The notes under the pieces: model-generated
The model's database searches: none
What the model saw: only the letters and a program-made list of their open reading frames with translations
What the model was told of the DNA's origin: nothing
Shown here: positions 9,695 through 18,469 of the stretch, in pieces
How positions within the stretch are numbered: position 1 is the first letter of the stretch
Layout: every line of letters begins with the position of its first letter
Translations under genes and position numbers: made by a program
Source: an uncultured Lachnospiraceae bacterium
GTDB taxonomy: Bacteria > Bacillota > Clostridia > Lachnospirales > Lachnospiraceae
DNA: 64,000 bases
Reading direction: 5' to 3'
NCBI GenBank assembly: GCA_900317555.1
Contig: ONHF01000004.1
Location: forward strand, 79,390 to 143,389

Positions 9695-10447
9695 TTAAAC
9701 ACGGATAACTTTCCGGAAAAAGTCTTTCGCCCGCTCGTTCTTCGTATGATCAAAGACTTCTTCGGGAGTGCCTTCTTCTACGATGCGCCCGCCGTACATA
9801 AAAACAACACGGTCGCTGACCTCCCGCGCAAACCCCATTTCATGTGTGACAACCACAATTGTCATCCCGGAGCAGGCAAGCTCTTTGATAACGTCCAGAA
9901 CTTCCACAACCATTTCAGGATCCAGCGCACTCGTCGGTTCGTCAAACAGGATGACGTCCGGTTCCAGCGCAAGAGCCCGTACGATCGCGAGACGCTGTTT
10001 CTGTCCGCCGGAGAGCTTTGTCGGATATTCATTGATCTTGTCGGCAAGTCCCACTCTCTGCAGGAGCTGCACTGCCTTTTCCTCCGCCTGTTCTCTGCTC
10101 ATCATTTTGTTCGTAACCGGTGCGACCGTAACATTTTCCAGTACCGTCAGATGCGGGAAAACATTAAAATGCTGAAACACCATTCCGATCCTGCGCCTTG
10201 CCTGCGTAACGTCCGCTTTCGGAAGATTGATCTTCGTTCCCCGAAAAACAACATCGCCGGAATCCGGCGTCTCCAGAAGATTCATGCAGCGGAGCATTGT
10301 GCTTTTGCCGCAGCCGGACGGGCCAAGGACCGTCACGACTTCCCCTTGATGAATGTCCAGATCAACGCCGCAGAGTACCGGAAGGGAGCCGAAGCTTTTC
10401 CGCAGATTTTTGACGCTGATGACCACTTCTTTATTGTCCGCGCTCAT
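9695..10447 (-). CDS. Amino-acid ABC transporter ATP-binding protein
   Basis: A 250-aa ABC ATPase of the polar amino-acid (GlnQ/HisP/TcyN-like) family. Walker [10 protein letters not shown] at about residues 41-49, Q-loop VFQHFN, signature LSGGQKQR, Walker B VILFDEP and the switch His in VVVTHEMG are all intact. ATG at 10447 is preferred over the GTG directly before it because AAAGGAG is correctly spaced. It energises uptake through the permease encoded just upstream (gap 11 nt). The next gene is mmuM, pointing to a sulfur amino-acid substrate (inference). Confidence 0.95.
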   Translation of the reverse strand: MSADNKEVVISVKNLRKSFGSLPVLCGVDLDIHQGEVVTVLGPSGCGKSTMLRCMNLLETPDSGDVVFRGTKINLPKADVTQARRRIGMVFQHFNVFPHLTVLENVTVAPVTNKMMSREQAEEKAVQLLQRVGLADKINEYPTKLSGGQKQRLAIVRALALEPDVILFDEPTSALDPEMVVEVLDVIKELACSGMTIVVVTHEMGFAREVSDRVVFMYGGRIVEEGTPEEVFDHTKNERAKDFFRKVIRV

Positions 10448-10458
10448 CACTTCTCCTT

Positions 10459-11121
10459 TTATCTTTCATTTGCCTTCAACCGAACTTCAAGGTGATGCGT
10501 TGCTCTGGAAAGCGTAATTGTCAGGAACAGATACAGAATACCGGAGATTGTAAGCGGTTCCAGCGCAAGGAACGTGGAGGACTGTACCTTCTTGTACGCC
10601 GTCATCAGCTCTCCGATAAAGAAAGTCGAAGCAAGCGAAGTATTCTTGATCATGACGATGACTTCATTGCCGATGGCGGGGAGAATGTTTTTCACAGCCT
10701 GTGGAAAGATAATCTTTGTCATGACATTCCGCCTGTCCATACCCAGGGAAAGTGCCGCTTCGGTCTGCCCTGCGTCTACAGCCTGAATGCCGGCACGGAT
10801 AATCTCCGCGATATACGCGCTTGCATTGATGACAAGCGCGATCAGAATGCAGACAATATCCGGAATGTCCGGAATCAGGGACGGCAGTGCCAGCCAGAAG
10901 AAATACAACTGCAGGAGCATCGGTGTTCCGCGGATGATCTCGATATAGATGCCGGTTACTTTGCAAAGCGCTTTGACGCCGGACATTTTTCCAAGCGCAA
11001 TTAAAACGCCCAATATAGTGCCAAGCAGCACCGAAACGAGAGAAAGCCATACCGTATTCCACAAGCCCTGCGCAAAAATCAGGCCGTATTTTTGCAGAAT
11101 CAGAATAATGTTTTGAATCAC
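10459..11121 (-). CDS. Amino-acid ABC transporter permease
   Basis: A 220-aa HisM/GlnP-type membrane permease with about five transmembrane segments. The cytoplasmic EAA loop ([21 protein letters not shown] region, around residues 140-160) contacts the ATPase. It starts with GTG, supported by AGAGGTTT upstream. There is one permease gene only, so the transporter is probably a homodimer in the membrane. It lies in an operon between the binding-protein and ATPase genes, with a 38-nt gap to the former. Confidence 0.95.
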   Translation of the reverse strand: MIQNIILILQKYGLIFAQGLWNTVWLSLVSVLLGTILGVLIALGKMSGVKALCKVTGIYIEIIRGTPMLLQLYFFWLALPSLIPDIPDIVCILIALVINASAYIAEIIRAGIQAVDAGQTEAALSLGMDRRNVMTKIIFPQAVKNILPAIGNEVIVMIKNTSLASTFFIGELMTAYKKVQSSTFLALEPLTISGILYLFLTITLSRATHHLEVRLKANER

Positions 11122-11159
11122 GGGTAAACCTCTTTTAAACAGAACAGGATTTTCTGTTC

Positions 11160-12089
11160 TCAGTTGACATCCAGTCCGAGAGCTTTGGCTTCCTGAACCG
11201 CTTCATCCAGCCACTGCTGATAAAGTCCCTTTTCCGTAACTTCCGCGATGATCGCGTTGACTCTGTCGCGAAGAGCAGTCTCTCCCTTGGGAAGCCCGAT
11301 GCAGTTTCCGTTCTTTCCACGTTCGAAATACTGCCCTTCAAACACTGCCAGCTTCGGATTGGATTTCGCGAACATTTCTCCATTGGGTATCGCGACGGAA
11401 ACCGCGTCAACCTTGCCGGCATCCAGCGCAAGAACCGCGTTGTTGATCAGGTCATACGTCACAAGCTCCGATTCCGGCAGCTGCTGCGTGGCGAGCGTCT
11501 CCTGAATTGTTCCGGACTGGAAGCCGACCTTTGTGCCTTTAAAATCATCAAAGGTTTTGTACTTGTCCGAATCTTCCGCCCGGATCAGCAGTCCCTGCTT
11601 AGACCCCTGCTGATAGATATCGGACAGGTTCATTGTCTTCGCTCTTTCCTCCGTGTAACCGAGTCCCGCGCAGGCCATGTCATATTTGCCTTCCGTAACG
11701 CCTGTCAGAACCGCGCTCCATTCAAGCGGAACAATCTCAAGTTCAACGCCAAGATCTTTCGCTATATATCTGGCAAGTTCCATATCCGCTCCACGGAACT
11801 GGTCCTGACCGGATTTGGTATTGTCGATGAATTCATACGGTGCAAAATAAGGTTCGCAGACATTCGTGATTTTGCCTTCCGTAAGGATCTTGTCCAGTCT
11901 GGTCTGCTCTGTGGCTGCGGCTCCGGCCTGCCCTCCGGATGCACTGTTTCCGGTCTGCTCCGTTGTCGCAGCTTTTGCAGACTCCTTTCCGGCAGCTGCC
12001 GGTGAAGCACTGCTGCCGCAGCCCGCAAGTAACGCTGCTGACAAAACTGCTGTTAATACCGCCCCATGGAAACGTTTGAACTTTTTCAT
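11160..12089 (-). CDS. Amino-acid ABC transporter substrate-binding lipoprotein
   Basis: A 309-aa family 3 extracellular solute-binding protein. A type II signal peptide ends in the lipobox LLAGC (Cys at about residue 24), followed by an Ala/Ser/Thr-rich linker to about residue 65 and a two-lobed binding domain (EPYFAPYEFID, DMACAGLGYTEER). It is anchored outside the membrane and delivers its ligand to the permease. AAGGAGCC precedes the ATG. The ligand is not deducible from sequence; neighbours suggest a sulfur-containing amino acid or a product of the M20 hydrolase. Confidence 0.93.
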   Translation of the reverse strand: MKKFKRFHGAVLTAVLSAALLAGCGSSASPAAAGKESAKAATTEQTGNSASGGQAGAAATEQTRLDKILTEGKITNVCEPYFAPYEFIDNTKSGQDQFRGADMELARYIAKDLGVELEIVPLEWSAVLTGVTEGKYDMACAGLGYTEERAKTMNLSDIYQQGSKQGLLIRAEDSDKYKTFDDFKGTKVGFQSGTIQETLATQQLPESELVTYDLINNAVLALDAGKVDAVSVAIPNGEMFAKSNPKLAVFEGQYFERGKNGNCIGLPKGETALRDRVNAIIAEVTEKGLYQQWLDEAVQEAKALGLDVN

Positions 12090-12120
12090 CTTACGGCTCC
12101 TTCCCTTACTGTGGTTCTTC

Positions 12121-12146
12121 CATTTGTCTATTGCATTTGTCTATTG
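12121..12146. repeat. 13-nt tandem duplication across the M20 stop codon
   Basis: Two perfect adjacent copies of CATTTGTCTATTG. The second copy contains the complement of the TAG stop of the M20 gene. It looks like a small replication-slippage duplication with no assignable function. Confidence 0.8.
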
Positions 12147-13472
12147 ATTCCGGCCTGTTTCGTTACCTTCTGCATCGTAGGAAACCGTCAGTACCGTGCC
12201 TGCCCGGTTCGCGTTGCCATTTGCCTTTTCATCCTCGATCAGCTGCTGCCTAACCTGCCGGAGCAGTGCCTGCGCCTGTGAATTCCGGAAAACTTCCAGA
12301 GCTGCGGCAGCCATGGCCTTGGCTGCGACATGAATCTTTGCATGAGCAAAGTCCGAATCAGCTACCGAAAGGAAGGCGGCGTCGTGTGTTTTGGCGTCGC
12401 TGTATTCTCCTGTGCCCATATAGGCGTAGCAAAGCGGTACAGCATAGGAAGTGTTTCCGATATCGGAACTGCCGGCTGTCGCGTACGGGTCCTGAAATAC
12501 GCTGATCTTCTCGCCAAGGGCCTGCAGGTTCTCTTCCAGAAGGCCTGAAAGCAGGCGATTCTGGTTGATATCAAATGTCGTATATTTATCTCTCCTGATC
12601 TCCAGACGGCAGCCGGTCATAAGACACGCGCCTCTTGCGCAGTTCACAACCTTCCGAATGACTTCTTCGAGATAATTCTTATCCGCGGATCTTACATAGA
12701 CTTCCAGAACCGTCCTGTCCGGAATGATATTCGGCGCGGCGCCGCCCTCGCGGACCGTACTGTGAATCCGGACATGTTCTTTCAGCTGCTGGCGAAGCAG
12801 GCCGATTCCCTGATATGTCAGGTTCAAAGCGTCGAGCGCGTTGATTCCGCGAAACGGGGCGCCGGATGCGTGGCTCGCCTTTCCAAGAAACGTAAACCAG
12901 AGAATTGTCATTGCAAGTTCATTGCGGGTGGTCGTAGTTTCCTGCCCGAGATGCATCTGAAATGCCGCGTCGATGTCCCGGAAAGCGCCGCGGTTGATCA
13001 GCGTGATTTTCTCGCTTGTCGTCTCCTCCGCAGGGCAGCCGAGCCAGACAATTCTGCCCCTGAAATTTTTCTCTTTTTTGTACTCTTTCAGAGCAGCTGA
13101 GGCCGCGAAGGTGCTGGCAGCAATCCAGTTATGTCCGCAGGCATGTCCATTCTGATTTCTTCCGGGGCCATACCCCGGCAGCGCGTCATACTCCGCAAGA
13201 AAAGCAATGGCAGGGCCGTCATCATCGCCGGACTCCGCGCGGAACGATGTCGGAATACCCAGATACGGAAAGGTCACCTTAAAGCCGGCTTTTGCAGCTT
13301 CCTCCGCCAGAAACTTTGAAGTAAATCTCTCTTCATTTCCCAGCTCCGGATGTCTGAATACGGTAGTACTGATCGCGTCCGCCTGTGCGGCGATCTGGTC
13401 CTCTTTTTCAAAGAGCAGCTTTTTGTCCGCTTCCTGCAGCACTTGATGGGTCAATAGCTTCTTCTGGTTCAT
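12141..13472 (-). CDS. M20 family amidohydrolase/peptidase (AbgB-like)
   Basis: A 443-aa cytosolic zinc hydrolase of the M20D type (amidohydrolase / aminobenzoyl-glutamate hydrolase-like). HACGHN near residue 112 and PAEETTSEK near residue 150 supply metal ligands and the general base; a central dimerisation domain follows; SSDIGNTSYAVP near residue 365 carries the last metal region. I place the start at MNQKKLL, where the homologous part begins. The extra 32 codons upstream overlap the promoter sequence. It is the first gene of the five-gene operon leading to the ABC transporter and MmuM, so it may deacylate or de-conjugate an imported amino-acid derivative (inference). Confidence 0.88.
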   Translation of the reverse strand: MNQKKLLTHQVLQEADKKLLFEKEDQIAAQADAISTTVFRHPELGNEERFTSKFLAEEAAKAGFKVTFPYLGIPTSFRAESGDDDGPAIAFLAEYDALPGYGPGRNQNGHACGHNWIAASTFAASAALKEYKKEKNFRGRIVWLGCPAEETTSEKITLINRGAFRDIDAAFQMHLGQETTTTRNELAMTILWFTFLGKASHASGAPFRGINALDALNLTYQGIGLLRQQLKEHVRIHSTVREGGAAPNIIPDRTVLEVYVRSADKNYLEEVIRKVVNCARGACLMTGCRLEIRRDKYTTFDINQNRLLSGLLEENLQALGEKISVFQDPYATAGSSDIGNTSYAVPLCYAYMGTGEYSDAKTHDAAFLSVADSDFAHAKIHVAAKAMAAAALEVFRNSQAQALLRQVRQQLIEDEKANGNANRAGTVLTVSYDAEGNETGRNQ

Positions 13473-13515
13473 TGTGTTTTCCGTCTTTTCGCTTTGATTT
13501 TCAGATATGCACGCA

Positions 13516-13546
13516 ATTATATCATTTCGATAGGAATTTAGAACAA
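13516..13546 (-). promoter_or_regulatory. Predicted promoter of the M20-ABC-mmuM operon
   Basis: A perfect -10 TATAAT lies on the minus strand at 13516-13521. A weak -35 TTGTTC lies at 13541-13546 with a long 19-nt spacing (TTCTAA at 16 nt is an alternative). It is 44 nt upstream of the proposed start codon. The poor -35 fits a promoter that needs an activator. Confidence 0.5.
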
Positions 13547-13566
13547 CAAATCGCTTTGCGTTAGGC

Positions 13567-13581
13567 ATAGCTTATAGCTAT
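13567..13581. promoter_or_regulatory. Inverted repeat ATAGCT-N3-AGCTAT (LysR-type box candidate)
   Basis: A perfect 6-bp inverted repeat, spacer TAT, of the form T-N11-A as used by LysR-type regulators. It lies about 20 bp upstream of the predicted -35 of the M20-ABC-mmuM operon, the usual place for an activator site. No LysR gene is in the window. Confidence 0.4.
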
Positions 13582-13683
13582 TTGAATATGCAATTTAAAG
13601 AAAAGCTGTTTGTTTTCTGCTTTGCCTTAGTAATGTGTTAAATTATATGAGCTCTCGTAGCTTTTGTATAACCGATGAAACAG

Positions 13684-13715
13684 AAAAAAGGCTCTGCGCC
13701 TTCGCGCAGAGCCTT
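13684..13715 (-). terminator. Terminator after the small membrane-protein pair
   Basis: A 12-bp perfect stem (AAGGCTCTGCGC / GCGCAGAGCCTT), 4-nt loop, followed on the minus strand by TTTTTT. It is 34 nt after the stop of the 104-aa membrane protein and shields the operon downstream from it. Confidence 0.92.
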
Positions 13716-13748
13716 CCCTCTTTCTATTATTTTTTCAAAAGCTGCCTG

Positions 13749-14063
13749 TCATTTTTTTCTGAATAACGCCGCCCTTATTACGCCCTTGGGATCTTTCACC
13801 AAGAGAATGATCAGCCAGATGATCAGTCCGAGCGCAACCACAGACAAACCAAGGTAGATTTCCTGCAGCATCTCTTCCGGCGAAGGTGTGAAATACTGCG
13901 CCCCGGTTTTCATATATGCAAAGACCGCGTCAACAAACCACATCAGCGAGGCTCCCCAGTACATCCAGCACAGCGCGCCTACCTGCATCTTGCTGTCCGG
14001 CGCGCCGATATACCAGATGACTGTGCTGATAACCGCAGCAAAAACTGTGATCAGTAAAGTCAT
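13749..14063 (-). CDS. Small membrane protein, unknown function
   Basis: A 104-aa protein with three predicted membrane segments (about residues 2-22, 28-50 and 70-90) and a basic C-terminus. I do not recognise the family. Its ATG overlaps the stop of the preceding gene by four bases (ATGA), so the two are translationally coupled and probably act together in the membrane. A strong terminator follows. Confidence 0.7.
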   Translation of the reverse strand: MTLLITVFAAVISTVIWYIGAPDSKMQVGALCWMYWGASLMWFVDAVFAYMKTGAQYFTPSPEEMLQEIYLGLSVVALGLIIWLIILLVKDPKGVIRAALFRKK

Positions 14064-14476
14064 GCCTTTGCGCCTTCCTGCCTTGCGGATGCGTTAAGCA
14101 CCCTTTTCTCGATCATGGAAGAAACAACCAGCATACCACACCATACAGCAGTTACAAAGCCTGCCATGGCGACGCCTGTGGTGCCCATCTCTGTCAGCAT
14201 GCCGGCGGTCTCTCCATCTCTTACCGCTGTGAGAAACGGAAAGTACGGAAGCACTTCCCCGTGCCAGAAATGTTCGAAAGCCAGAAGCCCCGAGCCTCCG
14301 ATCAGCAGCTTATTCAGCCAGCCAAGCTTGCGTGAAAACCTGATTTTTACTGCATCACAGCTCGTACCGTCTTCCGCGGTAAGCTTCACAACTTCTTTCT
14401 TCTCCCTGGTCTTTACCACGCGTGTAATCACGGATGTAACGACCGCCTCTGCTGCCGGAACGATAAAACATGCCAT
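14060..14476 (-). CDS. Membrane protein, unknown, paired with the next gene
   Basis: A 138-aa protein. The start MACFIVPAAEA follows AGGAGGGGG at good spacing. The first ~25 residues are hydrophobic, a charged loop with KTREKKE follows, and two further hydrophobic segments lie at about residues 60-80 and 95-120. The RKLGWLNKLLIGGSGLLAFEHFWHGE segment is distinctive, but I cannot assign a family. It forms a two-gene unit with the overlapping 104-aa membrane protein. Confidence 0.7.
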   Translation of the reverse strand: MACFIVPAAEAVVTSVITRVVKTREKKEVVKLTAEDGTSCDAVKIRFSRKLGWLNKLLIGGSGLLAFEHFWHGEVLPYFPFLTAVRDGETAGMLTEMGTTGVAMAGFVTAVWCGMLVVSSMIEKRVLNASARQEGAKA

Positions 14477-14526
14477 AACCCGATCCCCCTCCTGCAATTT
14501 CAAGCTTTATCAAGTTTACCACCTGA

Positions 14527-14739
14527 TCAGCCGAAAACAAAGCCTGTCATTGCCATCGAGCCCAAATTGCACACATTGTTGAATATTTCGGCATGATCCC
14601 CGTCCGCAGCACCCAGAACATACAGGAGCGGGAGAAAATGGTCCGGGGTCGGAACTGCGTAGGAAGACGACGGTCCTTCTTCATAATGTATGACCTCGTG
14701 ACTGAAACCCCGGATGTCACAGCTGTCGCACAGAGATAC
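14527..14739 (-). pseudogene. 3' remnant of a class III extradiol (LigB/YgiD-like) dioxygenase
   Basis: Seventy codons in one minus-strand frame end in a stop at 14527-14529. They contain TPDHFLPLLYVLGA, the conserved C-terminal His segment of LigB-type 4,5-DOPA/extradiol dioxygenases, and finish SMAMTGFVFG. Upstream the frame hits TAA at 14740-14742 and no start or catalytic N-terminal half exists. The missing 5' part would lie to the right, where the serine recombinase genes begin about 90 nt away. The simplest reading is that the prophage integrated inside this gene and the 5' half lies beyond the other prophage end, outside the window. Confidence 0.75.
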
Positions 14740-14828
14740 TTATTCTGCGAGTTGTAATACAAAAAGGACGCCAATCTACCGGAATGCCGGCAAACTAACG
14801 TCCACTAACGACTATGTATATTTTATTT
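14740..14828. other. Probable left attachment-site region of the prophage
   Basis: This is the transition between the truncated host dioxygenase frame and the first recombinase stop. Large serine integrases usually lie within about 100-200 bp of one att site. The core is short for such enzymes and cannot be fixed without the other junction, so only the interval is given. Confidence 0.45.
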
Positions 14829-16514
14829 CTACGCGCTGGTGCGTGATAGCAGCACAACGGTCTCGACTGTCTCCCCCTCAGCCCACCGAATTCCCTGGAT
14901 CTCCTCCCCGTCGACAGCGATCGGAAACCTGAGCCTTATCTCCTTTACGGCCTTCTTGACATCCCTCTCGTCCGGATCCAGTTCAATGCTCCGAATCAGG
15001 TTGTTGTAGAAGGTCTTTTTCTCCTCCGGGGACATCTTTGCGTACAGTTTATCATACTGTCGGAGAATTTCGTACATTTCCTTGACGGAGAGCCGTTCAC
15101 TTTCCATGCCGCCGATCTTCGCGGTGAGGTCATGGATGTCGTCCTCGGCTTCGGAGATTTTGTCGTAGAGGCCGTCGAGGCGGTCCTGCATGTCCTGAAC
15201 CTTCCGGTCATAGTGCCGGTCGGAGGGGTCCAGCTTCTCCATCATGGAGAGAAGGCGGTTCCTTGCGCCGGTGGCCTGCCGGAGCCTGTCCTGCAGTCGG
15301 GAGCGTTCCTCCTCGAGGGAGGAGACGTTGACCTGATTGCTGATTCTTGAGAGGCAGTACTCTCCGAAGTCGGACCGGCGGACGGTGTCGAGGACGGCCT
15401 GCTCGATGAAGGCGTCGAAGGCGGATTCCTCCCAGGAGGGGCTGTAGGTGCATCGGTGACCCTCCGCGTCCCTCTTTCCGTGATTGCACCGGTAAAAGTA
15501 GTCTTCCGCGACAGTGCCGTTCTTGTTCCGGCGTTTCCGGACATTGCCGGCCAGACCTCTCCCGCAGAGGGGGCATTTCACGATTCCGGAGAGAATATGC
15601 ACATGATTCGTCTTCTTGACGTTGATTCGCATCTTCCCCTGCCGTATCCGCTGTGCCTCGTCCCAGGTTTCCTGTGAGATGATCGGCTCATGCAGCCCGT
15701 CGTAGACCGGATAGTCTGCGTTCTTCACCCGGCGGAACCTGTCCCGGCTGCCCTTCACCTTCTCGAAGGTGTTTTCCCCGTACTTGATCTTTCCTATATA
15801 GACCGGATTGGAAATGATGTCCTTGATATGGGCAACGGTGAAGATGGAGAGTTCTCTGTCCTTCTTCTTTTCCTTCGAGTATCCGTGCCGGTTCATGTAG
15901 CTGGCAATATAGTCAAATCCCTCATGGTGCATGACATAGCGGTCGAAGATTGTACGGACGGCTTCCGCGTCCTTCTCGTTTATGGTGAGGACGCCTGTCT
16001 TCGGGTTCAGGTCGTAGCCGAACGGAGCCTGTCCGCCGTTCCACTTTCCTTCTCTTGCCTTCTGCCGGCGGCCTTCCATGGTCTGGACGAGGATGTTCTC
16101 GCGCTCGATCTCGGCGACGGCGGAGAGGACCGTGATGGTCAGCTTGCCGGAGTCCCTTGAGGAGTCGATGCCGTCCTGAACGCTGATCAGGTTGACGCCG
16201 TAGTCCTGGATGTACTGCAGGGAGTTGAGTACGTCGGCCGCGTTTCTTCCGAACCGGGACAGCTTGAAGACGAGGATGTAGCTGATGCCGTCCTTCTGTC
16301 CGGAAACGTCGTCGAGCATCCTCATGAACTCCGGCCGGCCGGTGATGCTCTTGCCGGACTTTCCGGCGTCGCAGTACTCCCCGGCGATCTGCATGTGCTG
16401 GAAGTCCGCGTATTTCTGAATGGCGTTCTTCTGTGCCTCGAGGCTGTAGCCGTCGACCTGCATCTCCGTGGAGACGCGAATGTAGGTGTAGCATTTTGTC
16501 TGCTTTCCGTTCAT
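14829..16514 (-). CDS. Large serine recombinase (second of a tandem pair)
   Basis: A 561-aa protein starting MNGKQTKC, with GGAGGAG upstream. The N-terminal resolvase/invertase domain contains YIRVST (nucleophile Ser near residue 14), the GRPEFMRML segment and VFKLSRFGRN. A 'recombinase' DNA-binding domain follows (about residues 165-280), then a zinc-ribbon with CPLCGRGL near residue 305 and a later His/Cys pair, a coiled coil at about residues 390-470, and a C-terminal tail. Its ATG overlaps the stop of the upstream recombinase gene (ATGA). Longer in-frame upstream sequence is a shadow of that gene. It catalyses site-specific integration or excision of the prophage, alone or with its partner. 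Confidence 0.93.
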   Translation of the reverse strand: MNGKQTKCYTYIRVSTEMQVDGYSLEAQKNAIQKYADFQHMQIAGEYCDAGKSGKSITGRPEFMRMLDDVSGQKDGISYILVFKLSRFGRNAADVLNSLQYIQDYGVNLISVQDGIDSSRDSGKLTITVLSAVAEIERENILVQTMEGRRQKAREGKWNGGQAPFGYDLNPKTGVLTINEKDAEAVRTIFDRYVMHHEGFDYIASYMNRHGYSKEKKKDRELSIFTVAHIKDIISNPVYIGKIKYGENTFEKVKGSRDRFRRVKNADYPVYDGLHEPIISQETWDEAQRIRQGKMRINVKKTNHVHILSGIVKCPLCGRGLAGNVRKRRNKNGTVAEDYFYRCNHGKRDAEGHRCTYSPSWEESAFDAFIEQAVLDTVRRSDFGEYCLSRISNQVNVSSLEEERSRLQDRLRQATGARNRLLSMMEKLDPSDRHYDRKVQDMQDRLDGLYDKISEAEDDIHDLTAKIGGMESERLSVKEMYEILRQYDKLYAKMSPEEKKTFYNNLIRSIELDPDERDVKKAVKEIRLRFPIAVDGEEIQGIRWAEGETVETVVLLSRTSA

Positions 16515-18370
16515 TTCTCCTCCTCTCCGAGGACCGCGTCCTCCGGAACCATGCGGAAGTATTTCAATGCTTCCAGGATATAGGCTGCCTTCTCCGGCGT
16601 GCATCCGGGCACCCGGTACTGGTTTTTCTCCGGCTTGTTGTAGGCTCTTCCCATCGGGAGTCCCATGCGGCGCTTGATCTGGCTTATGTTTAATGTAGAG
16701 ACCTTTGCTCCGTGCCTCTCCATCACAAAGGCCTTGATCTGCCCGTAGGTGGCCTTCGACTCTGCCCGGCTCTTGGGAAGTGCCGTGCAGTCGAGGGTGA
16801 ACTGGAAGGATCCGTTCTTCTCCCCGACCGGGATCCGGAAGGTGATGCTTTTCAGAAGTCTTCCTTCCTCCGGCTTTTCGAAGATCTCGACCCGGTCGAG
16901 GAATGTCCGGAAGTATTCTTTCCTTTCCCCAGCGTCCATCTTTTCCCATATCCGGTCGAAGTCACCGAGGAAGTGCATGACCTGCTCCCGGTCGAGCCTC
17001 CGCTTCTCGCCGTCCCGGCCTTCCCCGTTCAGCGCCCGGATTTCCTCCTCGGCCCGGTCGATATCGTCATAGAGCCCGTCAATCCGGCCCTGCAGGGCAT
17101 CGTATCTGTCCTCGTAGTCGTTGGACAGGATGTCGAGGGTGTCCTGGGCATCCATGAGGGCCGCCTGCTCTTCCCGGATTCTCCTGAGCCGGCCTCTTGC
17201 CTGCCGCAGGGCTTCCTCCCGGTCAGGCCCGCCGTCCTGCTCCCCGAACCTCTCCTCGATGGCTTTCCGGAATGCATCCGTATTCATCACCTGCTGAATG
17301 GCCTCCCGGACGGCCTCGTCCGCCTTCTCCTGTTTCACCCGGCCTCCGAATGAGCAGGTGCGGCCCTCGCACTTTCGGTGATACCGGCAGACATAATAGT
17401 GCATGTCGGCATACATCCCGCCATGGTTCGGATTGACCTTTTGATCCGTCGTGCCGACGAGGCCGGCCCCGCATACGGGGCAGCGGATGATGCCGGACAG
17501 GAGATGCTGTCTTGTCCTCTTTTCCTTCGCCCGGCTCTTCTCTGAAATGGCTGCCGCCTTGGCCTTTGCCTGCTGCCAGGTCTCTTCCGGGATCAGTGCC
17601 TCGTGGCTTCCCTTCGCGATGATCGTGTCCCTCCTGTCCGAACGCAGGCCGAAATGGACATACCCCGCATTGACCGGATTCAGGATAATGACTTTCACGA
17701 AGCTGGCAGTAAATGGAACCGTCCTTCCCCTGTATGTTCTCGAGAGGCCCATGTCGTTCATCTCCCGGGCGGCCGTGGACCATCCCGCCCCCTCCCGCAG
17801 GAAGATGGAGTACATCGTCCGCACCATGCCGGCTTCCTCCGGATCCGGAACAAGGCCCTGATCCGTCAGCCGGTAGCCGAACGGGGCGGTACCGCCTCCC
17901 CATCCGCCCTCCCGGATCTTCTGAATCCTTCCGGACAGGAACTGGACATTGATGTTCTCCCGCTCGATCTCCGCGACGGCGGACAGGAGAGACAGCATCA
18001 GCTTCCCTCCCTGTGTGGAGCTGTCGATGCCCTCTTCCACGCTGACGAGGTCGGCACCGTAGTCCTGGATCAGCTGCAGGGACCTGAGGACATCCGCCGC
18101 GTTTCGCCCGAAGCGGGACAGCTTGAAAACGAGGACATAGGAGATCCCGTCCTTTTCTGACGCGATGTCATCGAGCATTTTCCTGAATTCCGGTCTTCCC
18201 TTGACGTCATGGCCTGACCGGCCGGCGTCGCAGTATTCTCCCGCGATTGTGAGTTCCCGATATTCCGCGAATTCGGTCAGCCGCTCCTTCTGGGCGTCCA
18301 GGCTGTATCCGTCGATCTGTGCTGCGGTGGACACCCGCATGTAGATGTAGCATTTATTTCGTTTTTCCAT
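16511..18370 (-). CDS. Large serine recombinase (first of a tandem pair)
   Basis: A 619-aa protein starting MEKRNKCYIYMRVST; Ser of MRVST is the expected nucleophile. The resolvase catalytic domain (GRPEFRKML, VFKLSRFGRNAADVL), recombinase domain (about residues 160-275), zinc ribbon (CPVCGAGL near residue 310, later CRYHRKCEGRTC) and a coiled coil (about 390-470) are all present. It is close in plan to the downstream recombinase but with a different C-terminal ~100 residues (including QIKRRMGLPMGRAY). The frame upstream to GTG at 18403 has no ribosome site. Paired large serine recombinases with overlapping genes may divide integration and excision or form a hetero-oligomer; which applies here is not visible. 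Confidence 0.93.
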   Translation of the reverse strand: MEKRNKCYIYMRVSTAAQIDGYSLDAQKERLTEFAEYRELTIAGEYCDAGRSGHDVKGRPEFRKMLDDIASEKDGISYVLVFKLSRFGRNAADVLRSLQLIQDYGADLVSVEEGIDSSTQGGKLMLSLLSAVAEIERENINVQFLSGRIQKIREGGWGGGTAPFGYRLTDQGLVPDPEEAGMVRTMYSIFLREGAGWSTAAREMNDMGLSRTYRGRTVPFTASFVKVIILNPVNAGYVHFGLRSDRRDTIIAKGSHEALIPEETWQQAKAKAAAISEKSRAKEKRTRQHLLSGIIRCPVCGAGLVGTTDQKVNPNHGGMYADMHYYVCRYHRKCEGRTCSFGGRVKQEKADEAVREAIQQVMNTDAFRKAIEERFGEQDGGPDREEALRQARGRLRRIREEQAALMDAQDTLDILSNDYEDRYDALQGRIDGLYDDIDRAEEEIRALNGEGRDGEKRRLDREQVMHFLGDFDRIWEKMDAGERKEYFRTFLDRVEIFEKPEEGRLLKSITFRIPVGEKNGSFQFTLDCTALPKSRAESKATYGQIKAFVMERHGAKVSTLNISQIKRRMGLPMGRAYNKPEKNQYRVPGCTPEKAAYILEALKYFRMVPEDAVLGEEEK

Positions 18371-18423
18371 TCGGTGGGTCTCCGGCTGACAGTAGGTTTC
18401 CACTCAGAGGATACCGCCGGGCA

Positions 18424-18466
18424 TGAAAAAATACCGCCCGCTGGATTTCCCAGAATCGGACGGCAT
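18424..18466 (-). terminator. Terminator between small ORF and recombinases
   Basis: On the minus strand a 10-bp stem (ATGCCGTCCG with CGGGCGGTAT, two G-T pairs) carries an inner CTGG/CCAG stem and is followed by TTTTTT. It begins within 5 nt of the 51-aa ORF stop, separating that gene from the recombinase pair. Confidence 0.8.
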
Positions 18467-18469
18467 TTC

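Noticed and set aside
14547-14774. 75-codon minus-strand frame in the junction region
   Set aside because: It is out of frame with the dioxygenase remnant and has no protein-like pattern.
16515-16949. Longer N-terminus for the second recombinase (706-codon frame)
   Set aside because: The extra 145 codons overlap the first recombinase gene and lack homology; the ATG at 16514 has a ribosome site and starts right before the catalytic domain.
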